Source: Acidobacteriota bacterium
Lineage (GTDB): Bacteria > Acidobacteriota > Vicinamibacteria > Vicinamibacterales > Vicinamibacteraceae
Reading direction: 5' to 3'
NCBI GenBank assembly: GCA_023429845.1
Contig: JAEZCY010000179.1
Span: forward strand, 1 to 35,336
DNA: 35,336 nucleotides
Under the pieces are notes generated by a model that worked only from the letters and a program-made list of their open reading frames with translations, had not been told where the DNA came from and did not search any database. Position numbers and translations under genes: made by a program. How positions within the stretch are numbered: the first letter of the stretch is position 1; every line of letters begins with the position of its first letter. Below are positions 23,263 to 32,454 of this stretch, piece by piece.

Positions 23263-25011
23263 TCAGGAAATCACGGGCAGCATCCGGGCATTCTGCTCCG
23301 CCCGCTTGGGCGGCAGCGTCCATTCGGCACGCATCGCCTTGTCGAACTCGCTGCGGAAGAACGACTGCTTCATGCCGCCGTCGATCACGTCCCATGGCAG
23401 GAAGGCATCCTGGCTGCGATCCCGGAAGATGTAGAACCCGGCGTCGATACCTGCCGCGTCGACAGCGGCACGCCAGTTGCCGCCATTGCGTTCCACCATC
23501 TCGATCACCGGCGCCACGCGGCGGTCGCCGAGCGACATCAGCGCCTGATAGTAGGAGTGCCGCTCCGACTTCACCGTGAAGTACACGTTGTCGAGGTCGG
23601 CCACGAGCTTCTTCAGCCGCTTCGCCTTCTTGTCGGTGACGACCGGATCCTCCATCGGCATCCACTGGTACGCAGTGCCCGGCTTGGGGATCAGCGGGTT
23701 CACGCTTGCGACGATCCGGCCAACGCGTCCGCGCGTGCGCCCGTGGTGCAGCATGATGCCGCGCAACTGCGCCGTCAGGTCACGCATCGCCACGAGATCA
23801 TCGTCTGTCTCGGACGGGAGGCCGATCATGAAGTACAGCTTCAGGTTCTCGATCCCGTTGGAGAACAGCAGGTTCGCCTTGTCGAGGATCTCCTCGTTGG
23901 TGAACGTCTTGTTGATGACCCGGCGCAAACGGTCGGAGCCGGCCTCTGGAGCGATGGTCACGCCTCGCTCGCCGGAGCCAACGAGGCGGCGCACGATGCC
24001 TTCGTCGAGATCGTCCAGGCGGAGCGACGCCGGACTGATCGAATAGCCCATGCCGGCAAGCCCGTCGAGCAGACGCTCGATCTCAGGATGATCGCAGAGC
24101 GCGATCGACACGAGGCCGGCGCGGTTGGCGTGCGCACGCGCCGCGGCCGCAAGCGACAGAATCCGGTCGGCGTCGAACGCCCGCACGGGCAGGTAGTTGT
24201 AACCGGCCCAGCAGAAGCGACAGAGGTTGGGGCAGCCCCGCACGACCTCCACGAGGAAGCGCGAGCCGAACTCCGTGTCGGGCGTGAAGATCTTCGTGTG
24301 GGGCGGGTCGAGCAGGTCCGTCGTCCTGACCGCCGCCTTCTTCACCGGCGCGGCTGCACCCCGTGCCGGGTCGCCGTGCATCGCAAGGAGCGAGCCGTCG
24401 GAGGCGTACTCCGGCGTCCATGCGGAAGGGATGTAGAAGCCACGCTCCCCCGCGAGGGCGTGCAACAGCGACTCCCGCCCCGTTGCTTCGCGGATGCGCT
24501 CGACGAGCGTGGGCACGAGGATCTCGCCCTCACCCGCAGCGATCACATCGGCAAACAGCGCCAGCGGTTCGGGGTTCACGAACGTCACCGCGCCCCCGAT
24601 GACGATCAGCGGGTCTCGCTGCGGCTGCCGGTCGGCCGCCCGCACCGGTATGCCAGCCAGTTGCAGGAGCGTCAGGACGTTCGGGTAGTCCCACTCGAAC
24701 GACACGGAGAACGCGAACACGTCGAAGTCGCGCACAGGCGTCTGCGACTCGATGGTCAGCAGCCTGTGACCGGACGCGCGCAGTTCCTGCAGTTCCTGCC
24801 GCGGCGGCAGGAACACACGCTCGCACACCACGTCGTCCATCTCGTTGAAGAGGCGGTAGACGGTCTGCAAGCCGAGGTTCGACATCCCGATGCTGTACGT
24901 GTTCGGGAAGCAGAGGGCCACACGCAGCCGCTCGCCGTGCGGCTTGATGACGGCACCGGCTTCGCGAGCCAGCGTGGCCCGGGCGCGATCGCGGAGGTCC
25001 TGAGCTTTCAT
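23263..25011 (-). CDS. B12-binding-type radical SAM protein (TIGR03960-like)
   Basis: A 582-residue protein. The N-terminal part (about 1-200) has the B12-binding-like Rossmann region typical of the group (VALCFPNTYSIGMSNLGLQTVYRLFN and FDVFAFSVSFEWDYPNVL). The radical SAM cluster motif is C260-x3-C264-x2-C267 in GCPNLCRFCWAGYNYLPVR, followed by APEAGSDRLRRVINK and LYFMIGLPSETDDDLVAM. It should bind a 4Fe-4S cluster and cleave SAM; the substrate is unknown. Family members often neighbour a DUF2344 protein and RNase G, neither of which is here. The ATG at 25011 has a weak ribosome-binding site. A strong hairpin separates it from ftsZ. Confidence 0.88.
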   Translation of the reverse strand: MKAQDLRDRARATLAREAGAVIKPHGERLRVALCFPNTYSIGMSNLGLQTVYRLFNEMDDVVCERVFLPPRQELQELRASGHRLLTIESQTPVRDFDVFAFSVSFEWDYPNVLTLLQLAGIPVRAADRQPQRDPLIVIGGAVTFVNPEPLALFADVIAAGEGEILVPTLVERIREATGRESLLHALAGERGFYIPSAWTPEYASDGSLLAMHGDPARGAAAPVKKAAVRTTDLLDPPHTKIFTPDTEFGSRFLVEVVRGCPNLCRFCWAGYNYLPVRAFDADRILSLAAAARAHANRAGLVSIALCDHPEIERLLDGLAGMGYSISPASLRLDDLDEGIVRRLVGSGERGVTIAPEAGSDRLRRVINKTFTNEEILDKANLLFSNGIENLKLYFMIGLPSETDDDLVAMRDLTAQLRGIMLHHGRTRGRVGRIVASVNPLIPKPGTAYQWMPMEDPVVTDKKAKRLKKLVADLDNVYFTVKSERHSYYQALMSLGDRRVAPVIEMVERNGGNWRAAVDAAGIDAGFYIFRDRSQDAFLPWDVIDGGMKQSFFRSEFDKAMRAEWTLPPKRAEQNARMLPVIS

Positions 25012-25211
25012 GAGAAGACGGGCCTTGAAGCCCTGCCCGCAGCGCGAAGATGCGCCGTGCTCCGGGGCCACGACCGTCCGTCCGCGACACTTCGCGAACG
25101 TGGTGTCGGCGCGCACGCGCAACGGCGGTGCGTCGGAGCCGGGCGAATCTTCTGACTGTAGCACGCGCGTCCGGGTCGGGCGCGTTCTCCGTACCCGCCG
25201 CCGGGGCGGAC

Positions 25212-25250
25212 TCAGGCAGACGGCCCGCCGGGAAGGCGGGCCCTGCCTGA
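25212..25250 (-). terminator. Strong hairpin after ftsZ, end of the dcw operon
   Basis: Outer arms TCAGGCAG (25212-25219) and CTGCCTGA (25243-25250) and inner arms GGCCCGCC (25222-25229) and GGCGGGCC (25235-25242) make 16 perfect pairs with a 2-nt bulge and a 5-nt loop. It begins 9 nt after the ftsZ stop. There is no U-run, so it may be a terminator or an mRNA 3'-end stabiliser. Confidence 0.6.
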
Positions 25251-25259
25251 CGTGTGGCG

Positions 25260-26552
25260 CTACTTGTGGCCGCCGCGGAGGAACGCGGGCACGTCGAGCG
25301 GCGACGCGTCGTCGGTGCCGGTCGCCTGGTGCTCGTCGAGCGAGAACACCGGCGTGGACGAGGACGGCAGCTCGACGACGGGGCGGCGCCCGATGGGGTT
25401 GATCGCCAGGCGTGAGCCCGTGCCGGTTGCCGCCTCGGCAGCCGGCGCCTGCCACACCGCGTCCTGGCTGTACTGGTTCATGTCCACGGGGGTACGGCTT
25501 GCACCGCCGGCCCGCTGCATGGTCTCGGGCTTGTCGAACCCTGTGGCAATCACCGTGATCTTGATCGTCCCGGCCATTGTCGGATCGACGACGGCGCCGA
25601 AGATGATGTTGGCGTCCTCGTGTGCGGCTTCCTGGATGATGCTGGATGCCTCACTCACCTCGGTGAGCGAGATGTCGCTGCCACCGGTGACGTTGATGAT
25701 CACGCCCCGCGCACCCCTGACCGACGCGTCCTCGAGCAGCGGGCTCGAGATGGCGCGGTTGGCGGCTTCCATCGCGCGGTCCTCGCCTTCGGCGACGCCG
25801 GTGCCCATGATCGCCAGGCCCATCCCCGACATGATGGTCTTCACGTCGGCGAAGTCGAGGTTGATCAGACCGGGTACGAGGATCAGGTCCGAGATGCCCT
25901 GAATCGCCTGGCGCAGGATGTCGTCGGCCGCCGCAAACGCCTCCGGCAGCGGCGTGCGCTTGTCGATCGTCGCGAGCAGCCGCTCGTTGGGGATCGTGAT
26001 GACGGTGTCCACCGCTTCACGCAGGTCCGCGAGGCCGCGCTCGGCCTGGGTCCCGCGGCGCTTGCCTTCGAACTTGAAGGGTTTGGTCACGACGGCGATG
26101 GTGAGCGCACCGAGTTCGGTCGCCAGGCTCGCGATGACCGGCGCGGCCCCCGTGCCCGTGCCCCCGCCCAGCCCCGTTGTGACAAACACCATGTCGGCGC
26201 CGTCGAGCACCTCGATCAGCTTGTCGGTGTCCTCGAGCGCCGCGTTGCGCCCGACGTTCGGGTCGGCGCCCGCGCCGAGCCCCTTGGTCAGCTTCCCGCC
26301 GATCTGGATCTTCGTGGACGCCGGGCTCTGCTGCAGCGCCTGCAGGTCCGTGTTCGCCACGATGAACTCGACGCCCGAGAGCCCCGAGCGCACCATGCGG
26401 TTGACCGCGTTGCTCCCGCCCCCGCCCACGCCCACGACCTTGATGCGCGCGCCCGCCCGCACCTCGGTGTCGAGCGTCAGCCGCAAGGCCTGCTCGTCCG
26501 TGATGATCCCGCTCCGTCGTCGGCCCTGGCCGTCCATGTCGTTGATGTGCAT
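25260..26552 (-). CDS. ftsZ: Cell division protein FtsZ
   Basis: A 430-residue tubulin-like GTPase that forms the Z ring. The GTP-binding GGGTGTG signature is at 129-135, preceded by IKVVGVGGGGSNAVNRM and NTDLQAL, and the T7-loop region NLDFADVKTIM is intact. A variable linker of about 80 residues leads to the conserved C-terminal peptide LDVPAFLRGG, which binds FtsA. About 25 extra residues precede the core compared with E. coli. ATG 26552 is used; G-rich strings lie just upstream, and another ATG at 26537 is possible. It is the last dcw gene, 25 nt after ftsA. Confidence 0.98.
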   Translation of the reverse strand: MHINDMDGQGRRRSGIITDEQALRLTLDTEVRAGARIKVVGVGGGGSNAVNRMVRSGLSGVEFIVANTDLQALQQSPASTKIQIGGKLTKGLGAGADPNVGRNAALEDTDKLIEVLDGADMVFVTTGLGGGTGTGAAPVIASLATELGALTIAVVTKPFKFEGKRRGTQAERGLADLREAVDTVITIPNERLLATIDKRTPLPEAFAAADDILRQAIQGISDLILVPGLINLDFADVKTIMSGMGLAIMGTGVAEGEDRAMEAANRAISSPLLEDASVRGARGVIINVTGGSDISLTEVSEASSIIQEAAHEDANIIFGAVVDPTMAGTIKITVIATGFDKPETMQRAGGASRTPVDMNQYSQDAVWQAPAAEAATGTGSRLAINPIGRRPVVELPSSSTPVFSLDEHQATGTDDASPLDVPAFLRGGHK

Positions 26553-26577
26553 GCCTCCCCCGCCCCCTTGCTGCCGT

Positions 26578-27816
26578 TCACCGGCCGATGAAGAACTCGC
26601 GGAACATCGAGCTGACCAGCTCCGCAACGCGCCCGAAGCCCTTCAAGGACTTCTGGGGCGCGGCCGGTCGGTTGCGGCTCGCGTACATGACGGCCCCGAC
26701 AGCCGTCGCATAGATCGGGCTGCTGGCCTGATCGCCGAGCCCGGACGCCCCCGCCGGCACGCCTCGACGCACCGGCAGGTCGAAGATCTGTTCGGCGATC
26801 TCGGCCATGCCGTCCAGGCATGCGCCGCCACCGGTGAGCACGATGCCCGAATGCAGGGAGTTGCTGCACCCGGCCTTGTCGATCTCGTCCCACAGCATGT
26901 GGAACACCTGCTCGGCGCGTGGCTGCAGGATCTGGGACAGGATGCGGCGCGACATCACGCGTGGGCGGCGACCGCCGACGCTGGCCACCTCCATCGTCTC
27001 GTCCTCGCCGACCATCGAGTTGAGGGCGCAGCCGCAGCGGCGCTTCAACTTCTCGGCGTCAGGCACGGGCGTCCGCAGCCCGACGGCGATGTCGTTCGTG
27101 AAGTGGTCCCCGCCGATGGCGACCACTCCGGTATGCCAGAGGCTGCCGCGCTCGAAGATCGCGAAGTCCGTCGTGCCACCGCCGATGTCCACGAGCGCGA
27201 CGCCGAGCTCGCGCTCGTCGGGCGTGAGCACGGCTTCGGCGGCGGCGATCTGCTCGAGCACCGTGTCCACCACCGCGACCCCCGCGCGGTTGACGCAGGC
27301 GACGAGGTTCTGCATCGACGCGGCGCCGCCTGTGACGATGTGCACGTTCACGTCGAGGCGAGACCCGGTCATGCCGACCGGGTCCGCAATGCCTTCCTCG
27401 TCGTCCACCGCGAAATCCTGCGGCAGCACATGGAGGATCTCGCGTCCGTTCGGCAGCGCGAACGCCTTGGCCGCATCGAGCGCGCGCTTGACGTCGTCGC
27501 GCGTGATCTCCCGCGTCTTGCCCGACACGGCCACGACACCACGGCTGTTGAAGCCCTTGATGTGCGCACCCGACAGCGTCAGGTAGACCGAGTCGATCTC
27601 GATGCCCGCGGTGAGTTCGGCCTCCTCGATGGCCTTCTTGATCGACTCGACCGCCTCCTCGAGGTTGACCACCGCACCACGGCGGATCCCCTTGGCGTCG
27701 GCCGTGCCGATGCCGATGATCTCGACGCCGCCGTCGTCGGTGACCTCGCCGACGATGGCCGCCACCTTCGTGGTGCCGACGTCGAGTCCCACCAGGTACC
27801 GTTCGTTACGAGCCAC
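26578..27816 (-). CDS. ftsA: Cell division protein FtsA
   Basis: A 412-residue actin-like ATPase that tethers FtsZ to the membrane. Motifs: phosphate-1 LVGLDVGTTKVAAIVGEV, the 1C SHS2-type domain after about residue 85 (TLSGAHIKGFNSRGVV), phosphate-2 ALVDIGGGTTDFAIF, and adenosine motif IVLTGGGACLDGM. The C-terminal VAELVSSMFREFFIGR is the amphipathic membrane-binding helix. The GTG at 27816 is chosen because GGGGAGGG lies 4 nt upstream; an in-frame GTG at 27846 overlaps the ftsQ stop and would add ten residues. Confidence 0.97.
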   Translation of the reverse strand: MARNERYLVGLDVGTTKVAAIVGEVTDDGGVEIIGIGTADAKGIRRGAVVNLEEAVESIKKAIEEAELTAGIEIDSVYLTLSGAHIKGFNSRGVVAVSGKTREITRDDVKRALDAAKAFALPNGREILHVLPQDFAVDDEEGIADPVGMTGSRLDVNVHIVTGGAASMQNLVACVNRAGVAVVDTVLEQIAAAEAVLTPDERELGVALVDIGGGTTDFAIFERGSLWHTGVVAIGGDHFTNDIAVGLRTPVPDAEKLKRRCGCALNSMVGEDETMEVASVGGRRPRVMSRRILSQILQPRAEQVFHMLWDEIDKAGCSNSLHSGIVLTGGGACLDGMAEIAEQIFDLPVRRGVPAGASGLGDQASSPIYATAVGAVMYASRNRPAAPQKSLKGFGRVAELVSSMFREFFIGR

Positions 27817-27820
27817 GGTG

Positions 27821-27828
27821 CCCTCCCC
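27821..27828 (-). promoter_or_regulatory. Shine-Dalgarno choosing the ftsA start
   Basis: GGGGAGGG on the minus strand, 4 nt before the GTG at 27816. It argues against the upstream GTG at 27846. Confidence 0.6.
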
Positions 27829-27842
27829 AGTGCCGCCCCACT

Positions 27843-28778
27843 TCACTGCCCATCGCCATCCCCCGAATCCGCAAGCGCCTCTTCCACCGTGCCCGCCTCG
27901 GGCTCCGGTGTCACCGAGGCAAAGGTGACGCCCGCCTTGCGCGGGCGCACGTACACGCGGTTGTCGAACCGCAGGTCCACCGACTCCACGCCCTCCACCA
28001 TCCGCGCGAGCCGTTCTTCCATGTCGAGATATCCCCGCACCCGCTCGGCGAACCTCTCGTACCCGACGTACAGCAGCACGGGGTCGTCATTGAGCCGGAT
28101 CGACACGTTCCGCGGGTTGCTCACGTCGATTTGCGAGATCAACCCCAGCAGGCCCGCGTCGCGCAGCGACTGCAATGCGTCCGACACCCGCGCCACGCGC
28201 TCGGCGTCGGGCTGGCCAGGCGCCCCGCCGTCGTCGCCGATGAGCCCCGCAACGATCGGCAGATCCAGCGCGCCATACCGCGGCCCGAACTCGTCGACCA
28301 CGCCCCCCTGCTCGTCGATCAACCACAACGCCTCGCCCGCACGCGCCACCGCCATCGGCGCGCGCTCGACGATGCGCACCTCGATGGTGTCCGGCAAAGC
28401 CCGCCGCAGGCTCGCTTCGCGCACCCAGGGCGACGAAAGGAGCCGGCCGCGCCATTCCTCGAGGTCGGTCGTGACGATGTTGCGGCCGCGCAGGCCGTCG
28501 AGCAGCGCAGCAATCTCGCCGTCCGACAGCCGCTGCGTACCGAGGCTGCGGATGTCGCGCACCTCGAACGCCTCCCCGCTCGTCATCACGTGCTGCACGT
28601 ACCAGCCTGACCCCAGCAGCACCATCGACACCGCCGCGACGCGCGTCCCGGCCCAGGCGCGCGCGCGCCAGGACACCTTCGCCCGTGCCCCGCCATCGCG
28701 TGCGCGAACGAACCTGGGGTCGCGCGGCGTCGCGCCTGGCACGCGGCGCGTGTTGCGCGGTTGCGGTCGCGGTGGCAT
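27843..28778 (-). CDS. ftsQ: Cell division protein FtsQ
   Basis: A 311-residue bitopic divisome protein. A basic cytoplasmic tail (about 1-45) precedes a single membrane helix (AAVSMVLLGSGWYVQHV). The POTRA domain follows (FEVRDIRSLGTQRLSDGEIAALL, with RGRNIVTTDLEEWRGRL), then the FtsQ beta domain with LPDTIEVRIVERAPMAVA and VDLRFDNRVYVRPR. FtsQ links early and late division proteins in the periplasm. Its ATG is fused to the murC stop (TGATG). The acidic tail after residue 290 is likely disordered. Confidence 0.93.
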   Translation of the reverse strand: MPPRPQPRNTRRVPGATPRDPRFVRARDGGARAKVSWRARAWAGTRVAAVSMVLLGSGWYVQHVMTSGEAFEVRDIRSLGTQRLSDGEIAALLDGLRGRNIVTTDLEEWRGRLLSSPWVREASLRRALPDTIEVRIVERAPMAVARAGEALWLIDEQGGVVDEFGPRYGALDLPIVAGLIGDDGGAPGQPDAERVARVSDALQSLRDAGLLGLISQIDVSNPRNVSIRLNDDPVLLYVGYERFAERVRGYLDMEERLARMVEGVESVDLRFDNRVYVRPRKAGVTFASVTPEPEAGTVEEALADSGDGDGQ

Positions 28779-30178
28779 CAGCGCCGGCCCTCCAGGGCCT
28801 CGATGAGGCGTGGTCCCAACGAACCGACGGATCCGGCGCCGAGCGTGACGACGAGGTCACCGGCGCGCAGGAGAGCTGCCACCGATTCGGGCGCCTCCGC
28901 GAGGTCGTCCAGCAGGTGGACGGGCTTGCCGCCCTTTGCGCCGATTGCCTCGGCGAGTGCCTCCGACGTGACGCCGGGGATCGGGTCCTCGCTCGCCGCG
29001 TAGATGGGCAGCAGACACACCTGATCGGCCTGGGCGAGCACGTCGGCGAACTCCTGCAGCAGCGCCATCGTCCGCGTGTAGCGGTGCGGCTGGAACAGCA
29101 GCACGAGCCGGCGCGACCAGGCCTCGCGGCACGCCGCGATCACTGCGGCGATCTCGGTCGGATGGTGCCCGTAGTCGTCCATCACGAGCACGCCCGCTTC
29201 TTCGCCGACCACCTGCAGGCGGCGCGCGGCGCCGCGGAAGTCGGCCAGGCCAGCGGCGATGCGGTCGAACGACAGCCCCAGTTCGAGGCCCACGGCTACC
29301 GCCGCGAGCGCGTTGCGGAGGTTGTGCCGGCCGGGCACCTGCAGCACCAGCGTGCCGAGCGGCTCGAGAGCGCTGCCGCCGCCCGGGCGCCGCGACACCG
29401 CGCACCTCGTCTGCCCGTGCTCACTGACGATCTGCGAGGCGACGACCATCGCGTCGTCGCGATCGCTGGCATACGTCACCACGGGCCGCGTCATGCGCGG
29501 CAGCAGCCTGGCGAGCACCGGATCGTCCACGCCGACGATGACGGCGCCGTCGGCGGGCACCTTGTTGGCGAACTCGACGAATGCGTCGAGCGCGCGCTCG
29601 AAGGTGCCGTAGTGATCGAGGTGTTCGCGGTCGACGTTCGTGACCACGCCGATCGTCGGCGACAGCTCGAGGAACGAGCCGTCGCTTTCGTCGGCCTCGG
29701 CCACGATGATCTCGCTCTGCCCCAGCCGCGCGTTGCTGCCGAACGCACTGAGCCAGCCACCGATGACCGCTGTCGGATCGAGCCCCGCGCGTTCGAGCAT
29801 CAGCGCCACCATCGACGTGGTGGTCGTCTTGCCGTGCGCCCCGCCGATCGCCACGCGAATGCGGCGCATGCGCATCAGCTCGGCGAGCATCTGCGCGCGC
29901 GGGATGACCGGGATGCCGCGACGTCGCGCCTCGACGATCTCCGGGTTGTCCTGACGGGCCGCCGATGTCACCACGACGACGTCCGCGCCGGCGACGTTGG
30001 CGGCGTCGTGGGCGCCATGCACGCGCACGCCGAGCGTGGCGAGTCGTCGGGTGATGTCGGACTCCCTGGCGTCCGATCCACTGACCGGGTAGCCGAGGTT
30101 GACCAGCAGCTCGGCGATGCCGCTCATGCCGATGCCGCCGATGCCGACAAAGTGCACGTGCCGTGGCGTGTCGGCCAT
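28778..30178 (-). CDS. murC: UDP-N-acetylmuramate--L-alanine ligase
   Basis: A 466-residue Mur ligase that adds L-Ala to UDP-MurNAc with ATP in the cytoplasm. The N-terminal MurC signature HFVGIGGIGMSGIAELL is followed by the P-loop GGAHGKTTT at 112-120, EADESDGSF in the central domain, NVDREHLDHY, and the C-terminal DDYGHHPTEI. All are intact and length is normal. Start and stop are both fused with neighbours as TGATG (murG stop/murC start, murC stop/ftsQ start). Confidence 0.98.
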   Translation of the reverse strand: MADTPRHVHFVGIGGIGMSGIAELLVNLGYPVSGSDARESDITRRLATLGVRVHGAHDAANVAGADVVVVTSAARQDNPEIVEARRRGIPVIPRAQMLAELMRMRRIRVAIGGAHGKTTTTSMVALMLERAGLDPTAVIGGWLSAFGSNARLGQSEIIVAEADESDGSFLELSPTIGVVTNVDREHLDHYGTFERALDAFVEFANKVPADGAVIVGVDDPVLARLLPRMTRPVVTYASDRDDAMVVASQIVSEHGQTRCAVSRRPGGGSALEPLGTLVLQVPGRHNLRNALAAVAVGLELGLSFDRIAAGLADFRGAARRLQVVGEEAGVLVMDDYGHHPTEIAAVIAACREAWSRRLVLLFQPHRYTRTMALLQEFADVLAQADQVCLLPIYAASEDPIPGVTSEALAEAIGAKGGKPVHLLDDLAEAPESVAALLRAGDLVVTLGAGSVGSLGPRLIEALEGRR

Positions 30179-31287
30179 CAGTGCGCGCCTTTCATCAGCG
30201 CTTCGGCGCGGTTCGCGATCACGTCTGCCGCATCGGGCCGCGCAAGGCCACGCGCCCGCGTCGCCATCGCCTGCCGGCGATCGTCATCGGCAAGCAGCGC
30301 GCGCAGTTCCGCAGCGAGTCGCTCACCGGTGAGGTCGGCTTCCTCGAGCATCACGGCGGCGCCAGCGGCTTCCAGCGTTCGCGCGTTGGCACGCTGGTGG
30401 TCGTCGGTCGCGTGGGGAAGCGGGATCAGAATCGCGGTGCGGCCGGCCGCGGTCAGCTCGGCGAGCGTGGTGGCGCCTGCCCGGCTGACCACCAGGTCGG
30501 CGTCCGCCATCTGCTGCGGCATGTCGCCGATGAAGGCGTGGACGTCCGCGCTGATTCCTGCGGCCGCGTACGCCGACTTCACCGTTTCGCTGTCGCGTTC
30601 TCCCGTCTGATGCACGACGTGCACCGGGCCCGGTATGTCACGAACGTGCGCCGCTGCCGCCACCATCGCCTGATTGATCGCGTGTGCACCCTGTGAACCT
30701 CCGAAGACGAGCACCCTCCGCCCACCATCAGTGACCGGCTTCGGCCCGATGCCGAGGAACGCCTCGCGCACGGGGTTGCCGCTCACGAACCCATGGCCAT
30801 GAAAGAAGCGCAGCGACGACTCGTAGGTGACGCCGGCGGCGTCCACCATGCGGGCCAGCCAGCGGTTGGTGAGCCCGGGCGTCGCGTTCTGTTCCAGCAG
30901 GAGCGTCGGGATGCTGCGCATCGCCGCCAGGGCGACGATCGGTCCCGAGCTGTAGCCGCCCACGCCGATCACGAGGTCGGGCCTGCGCCGCGAGAGCACC
31001 TGCCAGGCGTCGAGCGCGCTGAGGGGCAGCAGCCCCACGCCGCGCGCCACGGCGCCTGCACTCTTGCCCTTCAGCCCCGCACTCCGGATCAAGTCCAGTT
31101 CGAAACCCTCCTGCGGCACGACCCGCGCCTCGATGCCACGTGCCGTTCCCACGAAACTGACGTGCGTGCGCGCGTCCTTCCGGCGCAGCGCGTGCGCGAC
31201 GGCGATGCCGGGATAGAGATGTCCTCCCGTGCCGCCGCCGGCAATCACCACATGACGTGGCCGGGTGCTGTCGGTGCGTGCGTCCAC
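30178..31287 (-). CDS. murG: UDP-GlcNAc:lipid I N-acetylglucosaminyltransferase
   Basis: A 369-residue GT-B enzyme that converts lipid I into lipid II at the inner face of the membrane. The N-terminal HVVIAGGGTGGHLYPGIAVAH (GGGTGGH at 17-23), VGGYSSGP and LLEQNATPGLTNRW motifs and the C-terminal VFGGSQGAHAIN, SRAGATTLAEL and LPHATDDHQRANA are all present. The GTG at 31287 is used: it follows the ftsW stop by one base (TGA-C-GTG). The longer in-frame reading lies inside ftsW. Confidence 0.96.
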   Translation of the reverse strand: MDARTDSTRPRHVVIAGGGTGGHLYPGIAVAHALRRKDARTHVSFVGTARGIEARVVPQEGFELDLIRSAGLKGKSAGAVARGVGLLPLSALDAWQVLSRRRPDLVIGVGGYSSGPIVALAAMRSIPTLLLEQNATPGLTNRWLARMVDAAGVTYESSLRFFHGHGFVSGNPVREAFLGIGPKPVTDGGRRVLVFGGSQGAHAINQAMVAAAAHVRDIPGPVHVVHQTGERDSETVKSAYAAAGISADVHAFIGDMPQQMADADLVVSRAGATTLAELTAAGRTAILIPLPHATDDHQRANARTLEAAGAAVMLEEADLTGERLAAELRALLADDDRRQAMATRARGLARPDAADVIANRAEALMKGAH

Positions 31288-31288
31288 G

Positions 31289-32407
31289 TCAAGCGTCGAT
31301 CGAGGCGTGCTGCGACACGTTGAGCAGGATGCCGAGGCCAACCAGGTTGACCAGCATCGACGAGCCGCCGGCGCTGACGAACGGCAGCGGCAGTCCCTTC
31401 GTCGGCAGCAGGCCGAGCACCACGCTGATGTTGATCAGGCCCTGTACGGCCATCATCGTCGTCAGGCCGACGGCGAGGAACGCACCGAACCGATCCTGCG
31501 CGTTCGCTGCGATCCGGAGTCCGCGCCAGCCGATCACCAGCAGCGCCAGCAGCACCGCGGAGGCGCCGAGCAGGCCGGTCTCCTCGGCGATCACCGCGTA
31601 GATGAAGTCGTTCTGCGGCTCCGGCAGGAAGCGGAGCTTCTGAAGCCCCTCCATCAATCCCCGGCCGGTGAGACCGCCGGTGCCGACGGCGATGAGCGAC
31701 TGGATCACCTGGAACCCCGTGCCGAGCGGGTCCGCCCATGGATCGAGGAACGCGAGCACGCGGGCCCGGCGGTAGGGCGTGAGCCATACGAGCAGGTACA
31801 GCATCGGCGCCGCCGTGAGCGCAGCCAGGCCCAGGTACTGCAGGCTCAGACCGGCGGCAAACAGCATCGCCGCCGCCACGATGCCGATCGAGATCGTCGT
31901 GCCGAGGTCAGGCTGGTACAGGATGAGGGCGGCCATTCCGCCGAGCACCACGCCGACGGGCACGAGCACGCTCCGGACGTCGTTCATGCGCTCCATGCGC
32001 CGGCTCAGGAGGTCGGCGACGAAGATGACGACGGCGAGCTTGGCGAACTCCGACGGCTGGATGCCGATGCTGCCGAAGCCGAGCCAGCGCTGGGCGCCCT
32101 TGATGCTCTGCCCGGCGCCCAGGAACTTCATCACGGCCAGCAGGCCTAGCAGCAGGAAGACTACGCCCAGCGCGGTGGTGATCACCGTCGGCTGCTGCCA
32201 TGCCCGGTAGTCGATGCGCATGACGACGACCATCAGCAGCGATCCGAGCAGCACCCACGTCGCCTGGCGGGCCATCAGCTGCATGGGCATCGACGTGGCG
32301 TCCATCGCCTTGCCGGCCAGCGCGCTGTAGACCATCACCACGCTTACGCACACAAGGAAGAGGGCGGCGCCGAAGAGCCACTTGTCCGACTTCAACTTGC
32401 GAGCCAT
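31289..32407 (-). CDS. ftsW: Septal peptidoglycan glycosyltransferase FtsW
   Basis: A 372-residue SEDS-family protein with about ten membrane helices; it polymerises lipid II at the septum together with a class B penicillin-binding protein. Signature stretches are GAQRWLGFGSIGIQPSEFAKLAVV, LILYQPDLGTTISIG, NDFIYAVIAEETGLLGA and the C-terminal GLLPTKGLPLPFVSAGGSSM. The ATG at 32407 has a G-rich Shine-Dalgarno (GAGGGGGAG) 4 nt upstream. Unlike other dcw junctions, 184 nt separate it from murD, so it may have its own expression control. Confidence 0.97.
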   Translation of the reverse strand: MARKLKSDKWLFGAALFLVCVSVVMVYSALAGKAMDATSMPMQLMARQATWVLLGSLLMVVVMRIDYRAWQQPTVITTALGVVFLLLGLLAVMKFLGAGQSIKGAQRWLGFGSIGIQPSEFAKLAVVIFVADLLSRRMERMNDVRSVLVPVGVVLGGMAALILYQPDLGTTISIGIVAAAMLFAAGLSLQYLGLAALTAAPMLYLLVWLTPYRRARVLAFLDPWADPLGTGFQVIQSLIAVGTGGLTGRGLMEGLQKLRFLPEPQNDFIYAVIAEETGLLGASAVLLALLVIGWRGLRIAANAQDRFGAFLAVGLTTMMAVQGLINISVVLGLLPTKGLPLPFVSAGGSSMLVNLVGLGILLNVSQHASIDA

Positions 32408-32454
32408 GACACTCCCCCTCTAAAGGCGCAGCTGCCTGCGCCCGAAACCATGAC

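Noticed and set aside
23059..25155. 698-codon plus-strand open frame opposite the radical SAM gene
   Set aside because: Rich in Arg, His, Gln and Asp with no domain pattern; the opposite strand has an intact radical SAM motif.
27817..27846. GTG at 27846 as the ftsA start
   Set aside because: The GTG at 27816 has a strong Shine-Dalgarno at the right distance and gives the normal FtsA N-terminus.
25918..28806. 962-codon plus-strand open frame opposite ftsZ, ftsA and ftsQ
   Set aside because: It is antisense to three unmistakable division genes; its sequence is Arg/Ser/Pro/Ala-rich with no family resemblance. High GC creates such shadow frames.
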